DNA of 64,000 bases, from assembly GCA_015519975.1 (NCBI GenBank), contig WIAL01000051.1:62001-126000 (forward strand). The letters run 5' to 3'. Origin of the DNA: Hydrogenothermaceae bacterium (GTDB lineage: Bacteria > Aquificota > Aquificia > Aquificales > Hydrogenothermaceae). The notes beneath the pieces were generated by a model. That model was given only the letters and a program-made list of their open reading frames with translations, was not told the origin of the DNA and ran no database searches. Made by a program: the position numbers and the translations under genes. Positions within the stretch are counted from its first letter, which is position 1. Every line of letters begins with the position of its first letter. This document shows, one piece after another, positions 19,266 to 29,256 of the stretch.

Positions 19266-21704
19266 TTAATTATTGTGCAACCCTAATTTCTTTTCTATTT
19301 CATAAATTGCTTTTGTTGTTTTTAATACTGCATCAGGGTTTATGGATATTGTATCAATTCCTTGCTCTACTAAAAACTGCGCAAAATCAGGATAGTCCGA
19401 AGGTCCCTGTCCACATATTCCAATTTTTCTTCCGTGCTCTTTTGCTGTTTTTATAACTTGAGAGATAAGTCTTTTAACTGCTTCATTTCTTTCATCGTAT
19501 AAGTGTGCGACAAGAGAAGAGTCTCTGTCAAGACCTAAAGTAAGCTGTGTTAAATCGTTAGAACCAATTGAAAATCCATCAAAATGCTGTGAGAACTGAT
19601 CAGCCAAAACAACGTTTGAAGGTATTTCACACATTACATATACTTCAAGACCGTTTTCACCTTTTTTAAGTCCAAACTCTTCCATAACTTGAAGCACTTT
19701 TTCACCTTCCTCAGGCGTTCTACAGAAAGGAACCATAACTTTTACATTCTTAAGCCCCATTTTATTTCTAACTCTTAAAATAGCCTTACATTCTAATCCA
19801 AATGCAGGCTTAAAGCTTTCTGAGTAGTATCTTGAAGCCCCTCTCCATCCGATCATTGGGTTTTCTTCTTTTGGCTCAAAATACTGACCACCTAAAAGGT
19901 TTGCATACTCATTTGATTTAAAGTCTGAAAATCTAACTATAACCTGCTTAGGATAAAATGCAGCAGCAATTCTTGCTATACCATAAGAGAGCTTTTTAAC
20001 ATAGTATTCTTCCTTATTATCATAACCAAAAGTTTTATCTTCAATAGCTTCTGCAAGTTTTGGATCTTTTTGCTTTATTTCATCAAAATGTATTAATGCA
20101 AGAGGGTGAACTCCAATGTAGTTATTTATAATAAACTCTTCTCTTGCAAGCCCAACACCGTCATTTGGTAAGAAAGAATAGTTAAATGCCCCTTCTGGAG
20201 TTGCAATATTCATAAGGATTGGGGTTTTTGTTTTTGGAAGTGTATTTATATCTACTTCTTCTACTTCATATTCAACTTTTCCTTTATAAACATATCCAAC
20301 CTCTCCTTCAGCACAAGAAACAGTTACATCCATACCATCTTTTAAAACCTCTGTAGCATTTCCTGTCCCAACAACAGCAGGAACTCCAAGCTCTCTTGCA
20401 ACAATTGCAGCGTGACAAGTCCTTCCACCTCTATTTGTTACAATAGCTCCTGCTTTTTTCATTATTGGTTCCCAGTCAGGATCTGTCATATCTGTTACTA
20501 ATATATCTCCAGCATTAAACTTTTTAGCATCCTCTAGAGAATGAAGAAGTTTTACTTCTCCATATGCAACCTTATCACCAACAGCAATACCTTGAGTTAT
20601 GATTTTCTTTCTTCTTTCTTCTACTGGTTCTGTAATTTTATAAACAGTTATTTTTGAATGGTCTTTTCTAGAGTGTACTGTTTCAGGTCTTGCCTGAACT
20701 ATAAAAAGTTCATTTAACTCACCATCCTTAGCCCACTCAACGTCCATAGGAGTCCATTTATTGTATTTATTTGAATAGTATTCTTCGATTTTCATTACCC
20801 AGTCAGCAAGCTGAAGTATTTCGGGGTCTTCTAAACAGAATTTTTTCTGCTCTTCTTTAGGAACTGGAACTATTTTCACCCTTTCTTCTTCTGTTGTACC
20901 ATATATCATTTTGTGGGTTTTTCTTCCAAGTTTCTTTTCAATTATAGCTTCATATCCTTCTTTGAAGGTTGGTTTAAATACTAGAAACTCATCAGGAGTT
21001 ACCGCACCCTGAACAACAAGTTCACCAAGACCGTAAGCTCCGTTAATAAGTACAACATCTTTAAAACCACTGTCTGTATCAAGAGAAAATGCAACTCCAG
21101 CTGAAGCAAGATCTGAACGAACCATTTTTTGAACACCAACTGCAAGGCCGATAGAAAAATGATCAAATCCAAAAGATTCTCTATAGGAGATAGCCCTATC
21201 TGTAAATAGTGATGCAAAACAGTTTTTAACAGCTATTAATAAAGATTCATCTCCTTTGATATTAAGATATGTTTCCTGCTGTCCTGCAAAAGATGCATCA
21301 GGAAGGTCTTCAGCAGTAGCAGAAGAACGAACAGCAACATCAACGTAATGCTGCTTGTACATTTCACTTAATTTATGATAATAATCTATAATTTGCTCTC
21401 TAAGATCCTCAGGAAATTCACCGCCTTTGATCATATCTCTTACTTTTAGTCCTCTACGTGCCAAATCCTCAACATCATTAGGGTCAAGACCTTTTAATAC
21501 TTCTTTAATTTTTTCCTGTAAGTTATTGTAATTTATGAAATATCTATAAGCTTCAGCTGTTACAACATATCCCATAGGTATTTTTATTCCAAGAGGAGAA
21601 AGTCCTTTAATCATCTCACCAAGAGAAGCATTTTTACCCCCAACAAGCTCAACATCTTCCATGCCAACTTCGTTAAGCCATACTACCAATTTTTTTTCAG
21701 ACAT
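19266..21704 (-). CDS. ppsA: Phosphoenolpyruvate synthase
   Basis: 812 residues, full length. It converts pyruvate and ATP to PEP, AMP and phosphate; in an autotroph using the reductive TCA cycle it feeds gluconeogenesis. The N-terminal ATP-grasp domain has VGGKNASLGEM and RSSATAEDLPDASFAGQQE; the swivelling domain has GGRTCHAAIVARELG with phospho-accepting His431; the C-terminal barrel has GWRGASRYY, CEIPSN and GSNDLTQL. It is last in the glyQ-glyS-ppsA operon, 26 bases after glyS. Confidence 0.97.
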   Translation of the reverse strand: MSEKKLVVWLNEVGMEDVELVGGKNASLGEMIKGLSPLGIKIPMGYVVTAEAYRYFINYNNLQEKIKEVLKGLDPNDVEDLARRGLKVRDMIKGGEFPEDLREQIIDYYHKLSEMYKQHYVDVAVRSSATAEDLPDASFAGQQETYLNIKGDESLLIAVKNCFASLFTDRAISYRESFGFDHFSIGLAVGVQKMVRSDLASAGVAFSLDTDSGFKDVVLINGAYGLGELVVQGAVTPDEFLVFKPTFKEGYEAIIEKKLGRKTHKMIYGTTEEERVKIVPVPKEEQKKFCLEDPEILQLADWVMKIEEYYSNKYNKWTPMDVEWAKDGELNELFIVQARPETVHSRKDHSKITVYKITEPVEERRKKIITQGIAVGDKVAYGEVKLLHSLEDAKKFNAGDILVTDMTDPDWEPIMKKAGAIVTNRGGRTCHAAIVARELGVPAVVGTGNATEVLKDGMDVTVSCAEGEVGYVYKGKVEYEVEEVDINTLPKTKTPILMNIATPEGAFNYSFLPNDGVGLAREEFIINNYIGVHPLALIHFDEIKQKDPKLAEAIEDKTFGYDNKEEYYVKKLSYGIARIAAAFYPKQVIVRFSDFKSNEYANLLGGQYFEPKEENPMIGWRGASRYYSESFKPAFGLECKAILRVRNKMGLKNVKVMVPFCRTPEEGEKVLQVMEEFGLKKGENGLEVYVMCEIPSNVVLADQFSQHFDGFSIGSNDLTQLTLGLDRDSSLVAHLYDERNEAVKRLISQVIKTAKEHGRKIGICGQGPSDYPDFAQFLVEQGIDTISINPDAVLKTTKAIYEIEKKLGLHNN

Positions 21705-21730
21705 ATTAAGTCCTCCTAAAATCTATTTAG

Positions 21731-23848
21731 TCAAGTTGTTATTTTTGTAAAATCTGCTATTTTTTTAAACATATCATTTATCATTTTTAAAAGCGAAAGT
21801 CTATTATTTTTTATTTTTTCGTCTTTTACCATTACCATTACATTATCAAAAAACTTATCAATGAAAGGTTTCATTTTTAAAAGATTTTCTAGAGCGTTTT
21901 TATAGTTTTTCTCTTTTATTTCTTCTTCAAACTTTTCTTTTGTTTCCAAATATTTGTTATAAAGTTCCTTTTCTTCTTCTTTTTCTAAAAGAGTTTCATC
22001 AAAACTGCTTTCAAAATTCTCTGGAATAATTTTACCAACCCTTTTAAACACAGTCATAACGTCATTAAAATCTTTAGATTTTTTAAACTGCTGTATTGTT
22101 TTTATTTTTAGATAAAGGTTATATAAATTATAGTCATCTGTAGAAACTACCGAGTTTATAATATCTGTAGAGTATCCTTTGTCTTTCATATAGGATACAA
22201 ATCTTCCTTTTATAAAATCTAAAACTTCAGGAATTATATTTTCATCAAATTGGACTTCCCAACTTGAATTTATTTTAGCAAAAGCAAGAATTTCTGATTT
22301 TTTAGCATTTTTCTTTATATCTTCTAATAATTGTTTCAAATCTATGTCTAAGCCTTTTTCAACTAGTATCCTAACTATACCTATTGCTGCTCTTCTAACT
22401 GCAAACGGGTCTGAAGCACCTTTTGGTTTTTCTCCTATTGAAAGAAATGATATTACAGTATCAAGTTTATCTGCAAGTGCTAAAACAGTTCCTATATCTG
22501 TTTGAGGAAGATCATCATCTGCCGTTTTGGGAAGATAATGCTCATATATAGCTTTTGCTACTTCTTCTTTTTCTCCTTGTTTAAGGGCATAGTGCATTCC
22601 CATTATTCCCTGAAGCTCATCAAACTCTTTAACCATTTCAGTAAGAAGATCGCATTTTGATAGTTTATTTGCTCTCTTTAAATCATCAATATTTTTAAAC
22701 CCTATATTTTCTGCAATTAAAACAGCAATATTCCCATTTCTTTTTACTTTATCCAGCATAGAGCCAAGTTTTTGATGAAACTGTATGCCTTCAAGCTTTG
22801 GATAAAACTCTTCTAAATTGTGTTTTAAATCCTCTTCATAAAAGAATAATGCATCTTCAAGCCTTGCTTTTAGAACTTTTTCATATCCTTCTTTTACTTT
22901 GTCCCTGTCTTTAACTGCATTATTTGAAAAAGCTAAAAATTTAGGAACAAGTTTTCCATCTTTTTCAAAATTGAAGTATCTTTGATGGACTTTACAAACT
23001 GTAATAATAACCTCTTTTGGAAGAACCAAATATTCTGGTGAAAAATCTCCCATAATTCCAACTGGGAATTCTGTTAAGTTTGTAACTTCATCTAAAAGTT
23101 CATCATCTATAATTCCCTTTGCATTTATCTGATTTGCAAAGCCTTCTATTTGTGTTTCTATAGCTTTTTTTCTTTCATCATATTTTGCTATTATAAAACC
23201 CATTTTAGTTATTTCTTCATAGTTTGAAGCTTCAGGGATCTCCTTTTTCTCTCCTCTACCTACAGGCGAGGTCATAAATCTATGAAGGTGAGTATATTTA
23301 TTTGCTGTAATATTTCCAAGTTTAAAAGGAACAACTTCGTTATCTAAAAGGGAAACGATCCATCTAACAGGTCTTGAAAATCTAAAACCTGAATTATCCC
23401 ATTTCATTGTTTTTGGGAAAGGAATTTTAGAAATTATTTCTGGAAGTTCTTTTTCTATAACTTCTTTTATATTCCTTCCTTCTTTTGTGATTTCAGCTCC
23501 TATGTAGCGTCCTTTTTCATTTTCTATTATTTTTAACTCTTCAATTGGAATATTATTTTTGGAAGCAAAAGCTAATGCTGCTTTTGTAAATTTACCTTCA
23601 TCATCTACCGCAACTTTAGCTGGCGGACCTATTATAACTTTTTTTTCTGGAGGCTGTTTTTCATTTAAATTTTTTACTAAAAATCCTATTCTTCTTGGTG
23701 TTGCAAATTCTTCAATGTTATCTGGTGAATGGTATTGGAAAAAGTTAAAAAATATTTCATTTATTTTTTCTTTTAAAAATTCTCTTGCCACATTTACAGC
23801 TTTTGGAGGAAGTTCTTCACAACCAATTTCTAATAAGTATTGAGCCAT
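21731..23848 (-). CDS. glyS: Glycyl-tRNA synthetase beta subunit
   Basis: 705 residues. The opening LLEIGCEELPPKAV and the RPVRWIVSLLDNEVVPF and LTEFPVGIMGDFSPEYL segments are diagnostic for the beta subunit of the bacterial alpha2-beta2 enzyme. The middle part has the HD-like KCDLLTEMVKEFDELQGIMG segment and ADKLDTV; the C-terminus is the anticodon-binding DALR-type region. It is separated from glyQ by two tiny membrane-protein genes, with only a few bases between stops and starts. Confidence 0.97.
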   Translation of the reverse strand: MAQYLLEIGCEELPPKAVNVAREFLKEKINEIFFNFFQYHSPDNIEEFATPRRIGFLVKNLNEKQPPEKKVIIGPPAKVAVDDEGKFTKAALAFASKNNIPIEELKIIENEKGRYIGAEITKEGRNIKEVIEKELPEIISKIPFPKTMKWDNSGFRFSRPVRWIVSLLDNEVVPFKLGNITANKYTHLHRFMTSPVGRGEKKEIPEASNYEEITKMGFIIAKYDERKKAIETQIEGFANQINAKGIIDDELLDEVTNLTEFPVGIMGDFSPEYLVLPKEVIITVCKVHQRYFNFEKDGKLVPKFLAFSNNAVKDRDKVKEGYEKVLKARLEDALFFYEEDLKHNLEEFYPKLEGIQFHQKLGSMLDKVKRNGNIAVLIAENIGFKNIDDLKRANKLSKCDLLTEMVKEFDELQGIMGMHYALKQGEKEEVAKAIYEHYLPKTADDDLPQTDIGTVLALADKLDTVISFLSIGEKPKGASDPFAVRRAAIGIVRILVEKGLDIDLKQLLEDIKKNAKKSEILAFAKINSSWEVQFDENIIPEVLDFIKGRFVSYMKDKGYSTDIINSVVSTDDYNLYNLYLKIKTIQQFKKSKDFNDVMTVFKRVGKIIPENFESSFDETLLEKEEEKELYNKYLETKEKFEEEIKEKNYKNALENLLKMKPFIDKFFDNVMVMVKDEKIKNNRLSLLKMINDMFKKIADFTKITT

Positions 23849-23853
23849 CTATA

Positions 23854-23955
23854 CTAACCTTCTTGAGAATGTTTTTTTGCGTAATAAGTCATTACTATAG
23901 TTGTAATAGTTACTAATATAAAGGAAGCAATAATTATCCAAGTTAATAAATCCAT
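23854..23955 (-). CDS. 33-residue single-helix membrane protein
   Basis: ATG at 23955-23953 opens [20 protein letters not shown] and ends at TAG (23856-23854) after YYAKKHSQEG. The ribosome site AGGAGGTGG is among the strongest in the window, and the start codon shares one base with the stop of the preceding 65-residue gene (TAATG), so translation should be coupled. The protein is one hydrophobic helix (about 4-24) with a basic C-terminal tail. I do not recognise it. It is below usual gene-calling limits, but the ribosome site and coupling support it. Confidence 0.72.
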   Translation of the reverse strand: MDLLTWIIIASFILVTITTIVMTYYAKKHSQEG

Positions 23956-24152
23956 TAATTTCCACCTCCTTCATATACAATAAAAAGGTGAATACTAGAT
24001 AATATTGTATAAATATCCAATATAAACAACATTATAGAATTAACTGGTTTAATATTTTCAGATAAAAATAAAACTACACTGGATATAACAAAACCAACTC
24101 CTACATTTCTTAATGTTTCTGCTACGAATTTTACTAATTCTCTATTTTTCAT
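23955..24152 (-). CDS. 65-residue two-helix membrane protein
   Basis: The protein has a short basic head ([15 protein letters not shown]), a first membrane segment (about 17-30, [15 protein letters not shown]) and a second (about 38-59, [22 protein letters not shown]). It overlaps glyQ by 4 bases (ATGA) and the next small gene by one base. No family is recognised. The pair of tiny membrane proteins inside an aminoacyl-tRNA synthetase operon suggests they act together; their job is unknown. Confidence 0.75.
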   Translation of the reverse strand: MKNRELVKFVAETLRNVGVGFVISSVVLFLSENIKPVNSIMLFILDIYTILSSIHLFIVYEGGGN

Positions 24153-25039
24153 TTTAATTCTCTGCTTTTGTCCTTTATCAGTGGATATCCAAGTTCTTCT
24201 CTGTGTTTAACAAATGCTTTAGCACATTCTTTTGCTAAATTTCTAACCCTTGCTATATATCTTGCCCTTTCATTAACGGACAACGCACCTCTAGCATCAA
24301 GTAAGTTAAAAGTATGAGAGCATTTTAATGCAAAATCATAAGCTGGAATTGGAAGGTTTTTTTCTACAAGTCTAAAACCCTCTTTTTCATACATATCAAA
24401 TGTTTTTATAAGCATATCAACATCTGCTTCTTCAAAGTTATAAATTGACCATTGTTTTTCAGATTCTTTATATATGTCTCCGTAAGTTAATCCTTCATTC
24501 CAAAGAATGTCATATACTGAGTCAACGTTTTGAAGATACATAGCAATTCTTTCAAGACCGTAAGTTATTTCAACTGAAACTTCAGGAAGGTCTAAACTTC
24601 CTGTTTGCTGGAAATATGTAAACTGGGTTATTTCCATACCATCAAGCCATACTTCCCATCCAAGTCCCCATGCGCCAAGGGTTGGACTTTCCCAGTCATC
24701 TTCCACAAATCTTATATCATGTGCTGTTAAGTCTATACCTAAGGCTTCTAAACTTTGTAAATAAAGTTCTTGTGGATTTTCTGGGGCAGGTTTTAAGATA
24801 ACCTGAAATTGGTAATAATGCTGAAGTCTATTTGGATTTTCTCCGTATCTTCCGTCTTTAGGTCTTCTACAAGGTTCAACATAGGCAACGTTCCAGGGCT
24901 CTGGTCCTAAAACCCTTAAAAATGTTGCAGGGTTCATTGTCCCTGCACCTGTTTCTATATCATATGGCTGCCATAATATACATCCTTTTTCAGTCCAGAA
25001 ATTCTGTAATGTTCTTATAATATCCTGAAATGTAAGCAA
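24149..25039 (-). CDS. glyQ: Glycyl-tRNA synthetase alpha subunit
   Basis: About 296 residues of catalytic alpha subunit: [41 protein letters not shown]-like [29 protein letters not shown] and [19 protein letters not shown]. The frame is open to a TTG at 25054, but I choose the TTG at 25039 because GGAG lies 6 bases before it and the product then starts [12 protein letters not shown], matching family N-termini (xxFQDIIxTL). A TATAAT at 25089-25084 on the minus strand may be the -10 box of this operon. Confidence 0.96.
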   Translation of the reverse strand: MLTFQDIIRTLQNFWTEKGCILWQPYDIETGAGTMNPATFLRVLGPEPWNVAYVEPCRRPKDGRYGENPNRLQHYYQFQVILKPAPENPQELYLQSLEALGIDLTAHDIRFVEDDWESPTLGAWGLGWEVWLDGMEITQFTYFQQTGSLDLPEVSVEITYGLERIAMYLQNVDSVYDILWNEGLTYGDIYKESEKQWSIYNFEEADVDMLIKTFDMYEKEGFRLVEKNLPIPAYDFALKCSHTFNLLDARGALSVNERARYIARVRNLAKECAKAFVKHREELGYPLIKDKSRELK

Positions 25040-25119
25040 TATCTGCTCCAGCAATTATTAAAATTTTTTAACAAACCTTAATTATTATAACAGGAAATTT
25101 AGCCATTTTGGAATAAGGG

Positions 25120-26136
25120 TTATATATCTGATTCTTTTAAAAATTGGGATGCATCTTCAGGATATGTTGTGTTTATATACCACCCAGTTCCAAATTCAAA
25201 TCCAGCCATTATGTTTACTCTCGGAAGAATTTCTATATACCAGTGATTGAATTTTTCTATATGTTCAATATCAGTATTAACAGGATTTGTATAAAGTATA
25301 ATGTTGAATGCTGGATTATTTAAAGTTTTATATATTTTTTGTGTAATTACTTTTAATGCTTTAGATAAAAATGTCATTTCTTTTTCATTAATGTTATCAA
25401 ATCTGTTACTGTGCTTTTTAGGAATTACTCTAACTTCAAAAGGAAAAATAGAGTAGTAAGGACAATAAGCAATAAAACTTTCGTTTTCATAAACGATTCT
25501 TTTATTTTCTTTTAGTTCAAAATCTATTTCTTTACATAAATAGCAGGATTTTTCTTTTTTATAAAAACCTTTTAGCTGTGAAATCTTAGTAGCCACTTCT
25601 TTAGGAATAAGAGGTGTGGCTATAATTTGAGAATGAGAATGAAATAAACTACAACCTGCTTCTTTACCATAGTTTTTAAAATATTGAATATATTTTATAT
25701 TTTTGTCTTTTGAAATTTCCTGAAATCTATTTTTTATACTGATTAATAAAAGCTTAATTTCTTCAACTGAAAAATTATAAATCTGCTTAAAGTGGTCTGG
25801 TGTTTCAATAATAATTTCATGATATCCATAACCTGTAAATTTTTTAAAGAGACCTTCCTGTTTTTCTAAAAAATTATCTTCAGGTTTTAAAGCAGGATAT
25901 TTATTAGGAACAACCCTTATTTTCCATCCTGGTGTATTTGGTTTTGTACCTTTTTCTCTTATTGCGAAAACTTCCGGAGGGGTTTTATCTTCATTTCCAT
26001 ATTCAAATGGACATTTTTCTACTATTCCAATTTCAGCTTCTGGTTCTCTAAAATAATCATGCGGTCTTTTTGCTCTTTCTGCAGAAAAAATCACATATGT
26101 ATCTTTTAAAAAGTTGTATCTAATTTCTGGCATCAT
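25120..26136 (-). CDS. galT: Galactose-1-phosphate uridylyltransferase family protein
   Basis: 338 residues of the HIT-superfamily GalT type. Features are DTYVIFSAERAKRPHD near the start, VVPNKYPAL, GYHEIIIETPDH and the active-site FHSHSQI (His166, His168, Gln170), where E. coli GalT reads HPHGQ. FNHWYIEILPR near the C-terminus supplies a metal-site His. The HSHSQ form is common in thermophile homologues whose true substrate may be another sugar phosphate. The start overlaps the RND pump stop by 4 bases, so the two are cotranscribed, an unexplained pairing. Met2 could be the real start. Confidence 0.8.
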   Translation of the reverse strand: MMPEIRYNFLKDTYVIFSAERAKRPHDYFREPEAEIGIVEKCPFEYGNEDKTPPEVFAIREKGTKPNTPGWKIRVVPNKYPALKPEDNFLEKQEGLFKKFTGYGYHEIIIETPDHFKQIYNFSVEEIKLLLISIKNRFQEISKDKNIKYIQYFKNYGKEAGCSLFHSHSQIIATPLIPKEVATKISQLKGFYKKEKSCYLCKEIDFELKENKRIVYENESFIAYCPYYSIFPFEVRVIPKKHSNRFDNINEKEMTFLSKALKVITQKIYKTLNNPAFNIILYTNPVNTDIEHIEKFNHWYIEILPRVNIMAGFEFGTGWYINTTYPEDASQFLKESDI

Positions 26137-29100
26137 CCCACCTTTGATATTTTATTTTTAATAAACATTTCAATTTTATCAAATATTTCGTAAATTATAG
26201 GGATTATAAAAAGACTAAGAGGTAAAGCCGTTATAAGACCACCTATTATTGCTACGGCTAAGGGCTGGCGAAGTTCCGAACCTTCTGTTAAACCAAAAGC
26301 AACAGGTGTTAGTGATGCAATAATGGTAAATGTTGTCATTAATATTGGTCTTAATCTTTCTTTTCTTGCCTGAATAATAGCATCTCTTATAGGAAGGCTG
26401 GTTTTAAGCTGAACAATTCTGTCTATAAATAAAACGGCATCTCTTGTTACAAGTCCGATAAGCATGATTATTCCAAAATAAGAAGCCACGTTTAAGGTTG
26501 TTTTCGTAATGATAATAAAACCAAATATTCCAAAAATGGCAAATGGAAGCATTAAAAGAACAGCAAAAGGATGAAGTAAACTTTCAAATAATGATGCAAG
26601 TATCATGTAAACACCGATAATAGCCACAACTAAAGCTATACCAAGATACATAAAAGAACGTTTAAACTCTTTTGTTTTTCCTCCTAGTTCATATGTATAT
26701 CCAAAAGGAAGTGTCTCTTTTAAAATATTTTCTACTTTTTTTACAGCTTCTCCTGTTGATATACCTTCAACATTAGCATAAAGTGTAAAAGCATAATGTT
26801 TATTGTACCTTTTAATGACGTTATAGCTTGCTTTTGGCTCTAAAATTATGTAGTTTGAAACAGGAACAAGTTTACCTGTTTTCGTTCTTATGTAAATATA
26901 TTTCAGATTATCCCATTCTTTTGTGTATTTATCCTGAATCTTAACAGCTATATCATAACTTTCTGCACCTTTTTCGAAACTTCCTGCTGTATATTTTGAA
27001 AACATTATCTGCACAGCATCTGCTATGTCTGATATTGAAACCCCGTCTTTTAGAGCTTTATCTCTATCTATTAGAACCTCTATCTCTGGTTTTGAAAGCC
27101 TTATATCTGCATCTATATCAACAAAACCTTTTATATTTTGCAGTTTTTGAACCAGATGTGAAGCAATATCTGCAAGCTTTTTTATATCAGGTCCTTTTAC
27201 AATATACATAATATCTGCAGACCTTCCTGCATGAGGTCCTAAAGCTGAAGGTATATCTACTATTGCTCTAACATCTTTTAATTTTGAGAATTTTTCTCTA
27301 AGCTGTGCCATTACAACTTTTTGATGAGGTCTTTTATCTCTGTCAACAAGTGTTACAAAAAACATTCCTCCGTTTACTTCTGGCCTTCCAACAAGACCTT
27401 CCCCAAAGGCAAGTCCATATCTTAATACATAAGGATTACTTTGCAATATTTTTTCTAACTCTTTTGCTTTTTTGTTTGTAAACTCAAAAGATGAACCTGT
27501 AGGTGTTTCAAATCTTATTAAAAATCTTCCTTCATCAACAAGAGGTAAAAATTCTTTCTCAACATATTTATTTAAACTAAAACCTGCAAAAATTGTAACA
27601 AAGGCTATTACCAAAACTATTATTTTATGGTTTAAGCTCCATTTTAAAGCTACATCAAAACCGTTTTCAAATTTTTCATAAGCTTTTTGGAAAATGTTTT
27701 TCTTGCCTATTTTAATAAGACGTGCTGAAATAGAAGGTGTAAAACTAACAGATACCAATAAGGATACTGCAATAGCTGTAATTAAAACAAAAGCAAAATT
27801 TGAGAAAAACTGACCAATAACACTTTTCATAAATAAAACAGGTAAAAATATCGCGATTAAAGAAGCTGTAGAAGCCAGTACTGCAAATATTACAACCCTT
27901 GTTCCTATAACTGCTGCCTCAATTCCTTGTAGTCCCTCTTCCTTTCTTCTATAAATACTTTCCATTACAACAATAGCATCATCTATCACAAGACCAACAG
28001 CTACAGCCATTGCCATCAAGGAGATAGTATTTAATGAATATCCAAAAATGTACATAAAAAAGATTGTTCCTAAAATAGAAACCGGAATAGCCATAAAAGG
28101 TATGAAGGTCATTCTAAAACTTCCTAAAAACAGGAATATTGTAATGGCTGTTAAAATTGAACCTATTACTATTTCATGTAGAGCATCACTTACACTTCTT
28201 TTTATAAATTCTGATGCATCATAATTTATATCTAATGTCATACCTGCCGGAAGAGTTTTATTAAGCTGTTTTATTTTTTCTTTTACTCTATCTGCAACAT
28301 TTACAGTATTGGTTTTTGACTGCTTATAAATAATTAAGGCTATGGCTCTGTGTGATTTTTTATCCCTTGCAGATTTAAATCTAACCATATTTCTAAGTTC
28401 ATCGTAATTAAACTCTGCATAGCCTACATCTTTTATCCTGACGTTATTTTTTACAATAATATTGTTTATATCTTTTGCTGATTTTATCTTCCCTATAACT
28501 CTTACTACATACTCTTTATCTACAGAATCAATTCTTCCTGAAGGCAGTTCTACATTGTTTTTTTTAAGTGCATTTATTACTTCCTGAGGAGTTATTGAGT
28601 AGGCTTTCATTTTTTGTGGATTTAACCTTACCCACATAACCATATCTTGAAAGCCACCTAAGGTGACGCCGCCAACACCGTTTATCCTTTCAAACTCTCT
28701 TTTCACGACTTTATCCGCATAAAAAGATAGCTGAGAGTAAGGCACATTTTCCCCGTGAAGCAGAACAGCCATAATTGGTGCAATGGATGTATTTATTCTC
28801 TGAACTACAGGAGTATCAGCATTTTCAGGTAAAAATTTTGAAACTCTGTTTATAGCATCTCTGACTTCTTCAACGGCAGAATTTAAGTCTTTATCTAAAC
28901 TAAAAATAACCAAAATTCTTGATATTCCTGTGAAACTTGAGGAATTTATTACCTCTATTCCACTAATTGTTGAAAGACTATCTTCTATTGGTTTAGTAAT
29001 ATTTGCATCAACTACCTCTGGTGAGGCTCCTTCATAAGTTGTGGTAATAGAAACAAAAGGAAAATCAACATCAGGGAATCTATCAATTGCAATATTTTTA

Positions 29101-29180
29101 TATCCGTAAATACCTAAAATAATAAATGAAAGTGTAAGCATCCACGTGGTTACAGGTCTGTTTATAAAAAATCTATACAT
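26133..29180 (-). CDS. RND-family efflux pump, inner-membrane transporter
   Basis: 1015 residues with 12 membrane segments and two large periplasmic loops, the AcrB/MexB-like (HAE1) layout. The N-terminus FFINRPVTTWMLTL and YEGASPEVVDANI are standard. The proton-relay pair is present in GLVIDDAIVVMES (Asp400, Asp401), and the second half has GIIMLIGLVTRDAVLFIDR. It probably exports hydrophobic or toxic compounds by proton antiport. Its adaptor and outer-membrane partner are encoded divergently at 29257-31508. It starts the pair with galT downstream. Confidence 0.92.
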   Translation of the reverse strand: MYRFFINRPVTTWMLTLSFIILGIYGYKNIAIDRFPDVDFPFVSITTTYEGASPEVVDANITKPIEDSLSTISGIEVINSSSFTGISRILVIFSLDKDLNSAVEEVRDAINRVSKFLPENADTPVVQRINTSIAPIMAVLLHGENVPYSQLSFYADKVVKREFERINGVGGVTLGGFQDMVMWVRLNPQKMKAYSITPQEVINALKKNNVELPSGRIDSVDKEYVVRVIGKIKSAKDINNIIVKNNVRIKDVGYAEFNYDELRNMVRFKSARDKKSHRAIALIIYKQSKTNTVNVADRVKEKIKQLNKTLPAGMTLDINYDASEFIKRSVSDALHEIVIGSILTAITIFLFLGSFRMTFIPFMAIPVSILGTIFFMYIFGYSLNTISLMAMAVAVGLVIDDAIVVMESIYRRKEEGLQGIEAAVIGTRVVIFAVLASTASLIAIFLPVLFMKSVIGQFFSNFAFVLITAIAVSLLVSVSFTPSISARLIKIGKKNIFQKAYEKFENGFDVALKWSLNHKIIVLVIAFVTIFAGFSLNKYVEKEFLPLVDEGRFLIRFETPTGSSFEFTNKKAKELEKILQSNPYVLRYGLAFGEGLVGRPEVNGGMFFVTLVDRDKRPHQKVVMAQLREKFSKLKDVRAIVDIPSALGPHAGRSADIMYIVKGPDIKKLADIASHLVQKLQNIKGFVDIDADIRLSKPEIEVLIDRDKALKDGVSISDIADAVQIMFSKYTAGSFEKGAESYDIAVKIQDKYTKEWDNLKYIYIRTKTGKLVPVSNYIILEPKASYNVIKRYNKHYAFTLYANVEGISTGEAVKKVENILKETLPFGYTYELGGKTKEFKRSFMYLGIALVVAIIGVYMILASLFESLLHPFAVLLMLPFAIFGIFGFIIITKTTLNVASYFGIIMLIGLVTRDAVLFIDRIVQLKTSLPIRDAIIQARKERLRPILMTTFTIIASLTPVAFGLTEGSELRQPLAVAIIGGLITALPLSLFIIPIIYEIFDKIEMFIKNKISKVG

Positions 29181-29193
29181 TAGTTACCTCATA

Positions 29194-29222
29194 TTGACTG
29201 ACTCATCAATCATAAGTATAAT
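29194..29222 (+). promoter_or_regulatory. Sigma-70-type promoter of the efflux adaptor operon, with overlapping dyad
   Basis: TTGACT (29194-29199), a 17-base spacer and TATAAT (29217-29222) make a near-consensus promoter 35 bases before the adaptor ATG. The spacer starts with a TGACTCA dyad (29199-29205), and outer half-sites TTGA...TCAA flank it (29194-29209), which could be a repressor operator also controlling the divergent pump gene. Confidence 0.7.
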
Positions 29223-29256
29223 TTAGAGAATCTCTGCAAGTCAAGGAGAAAAGAGT

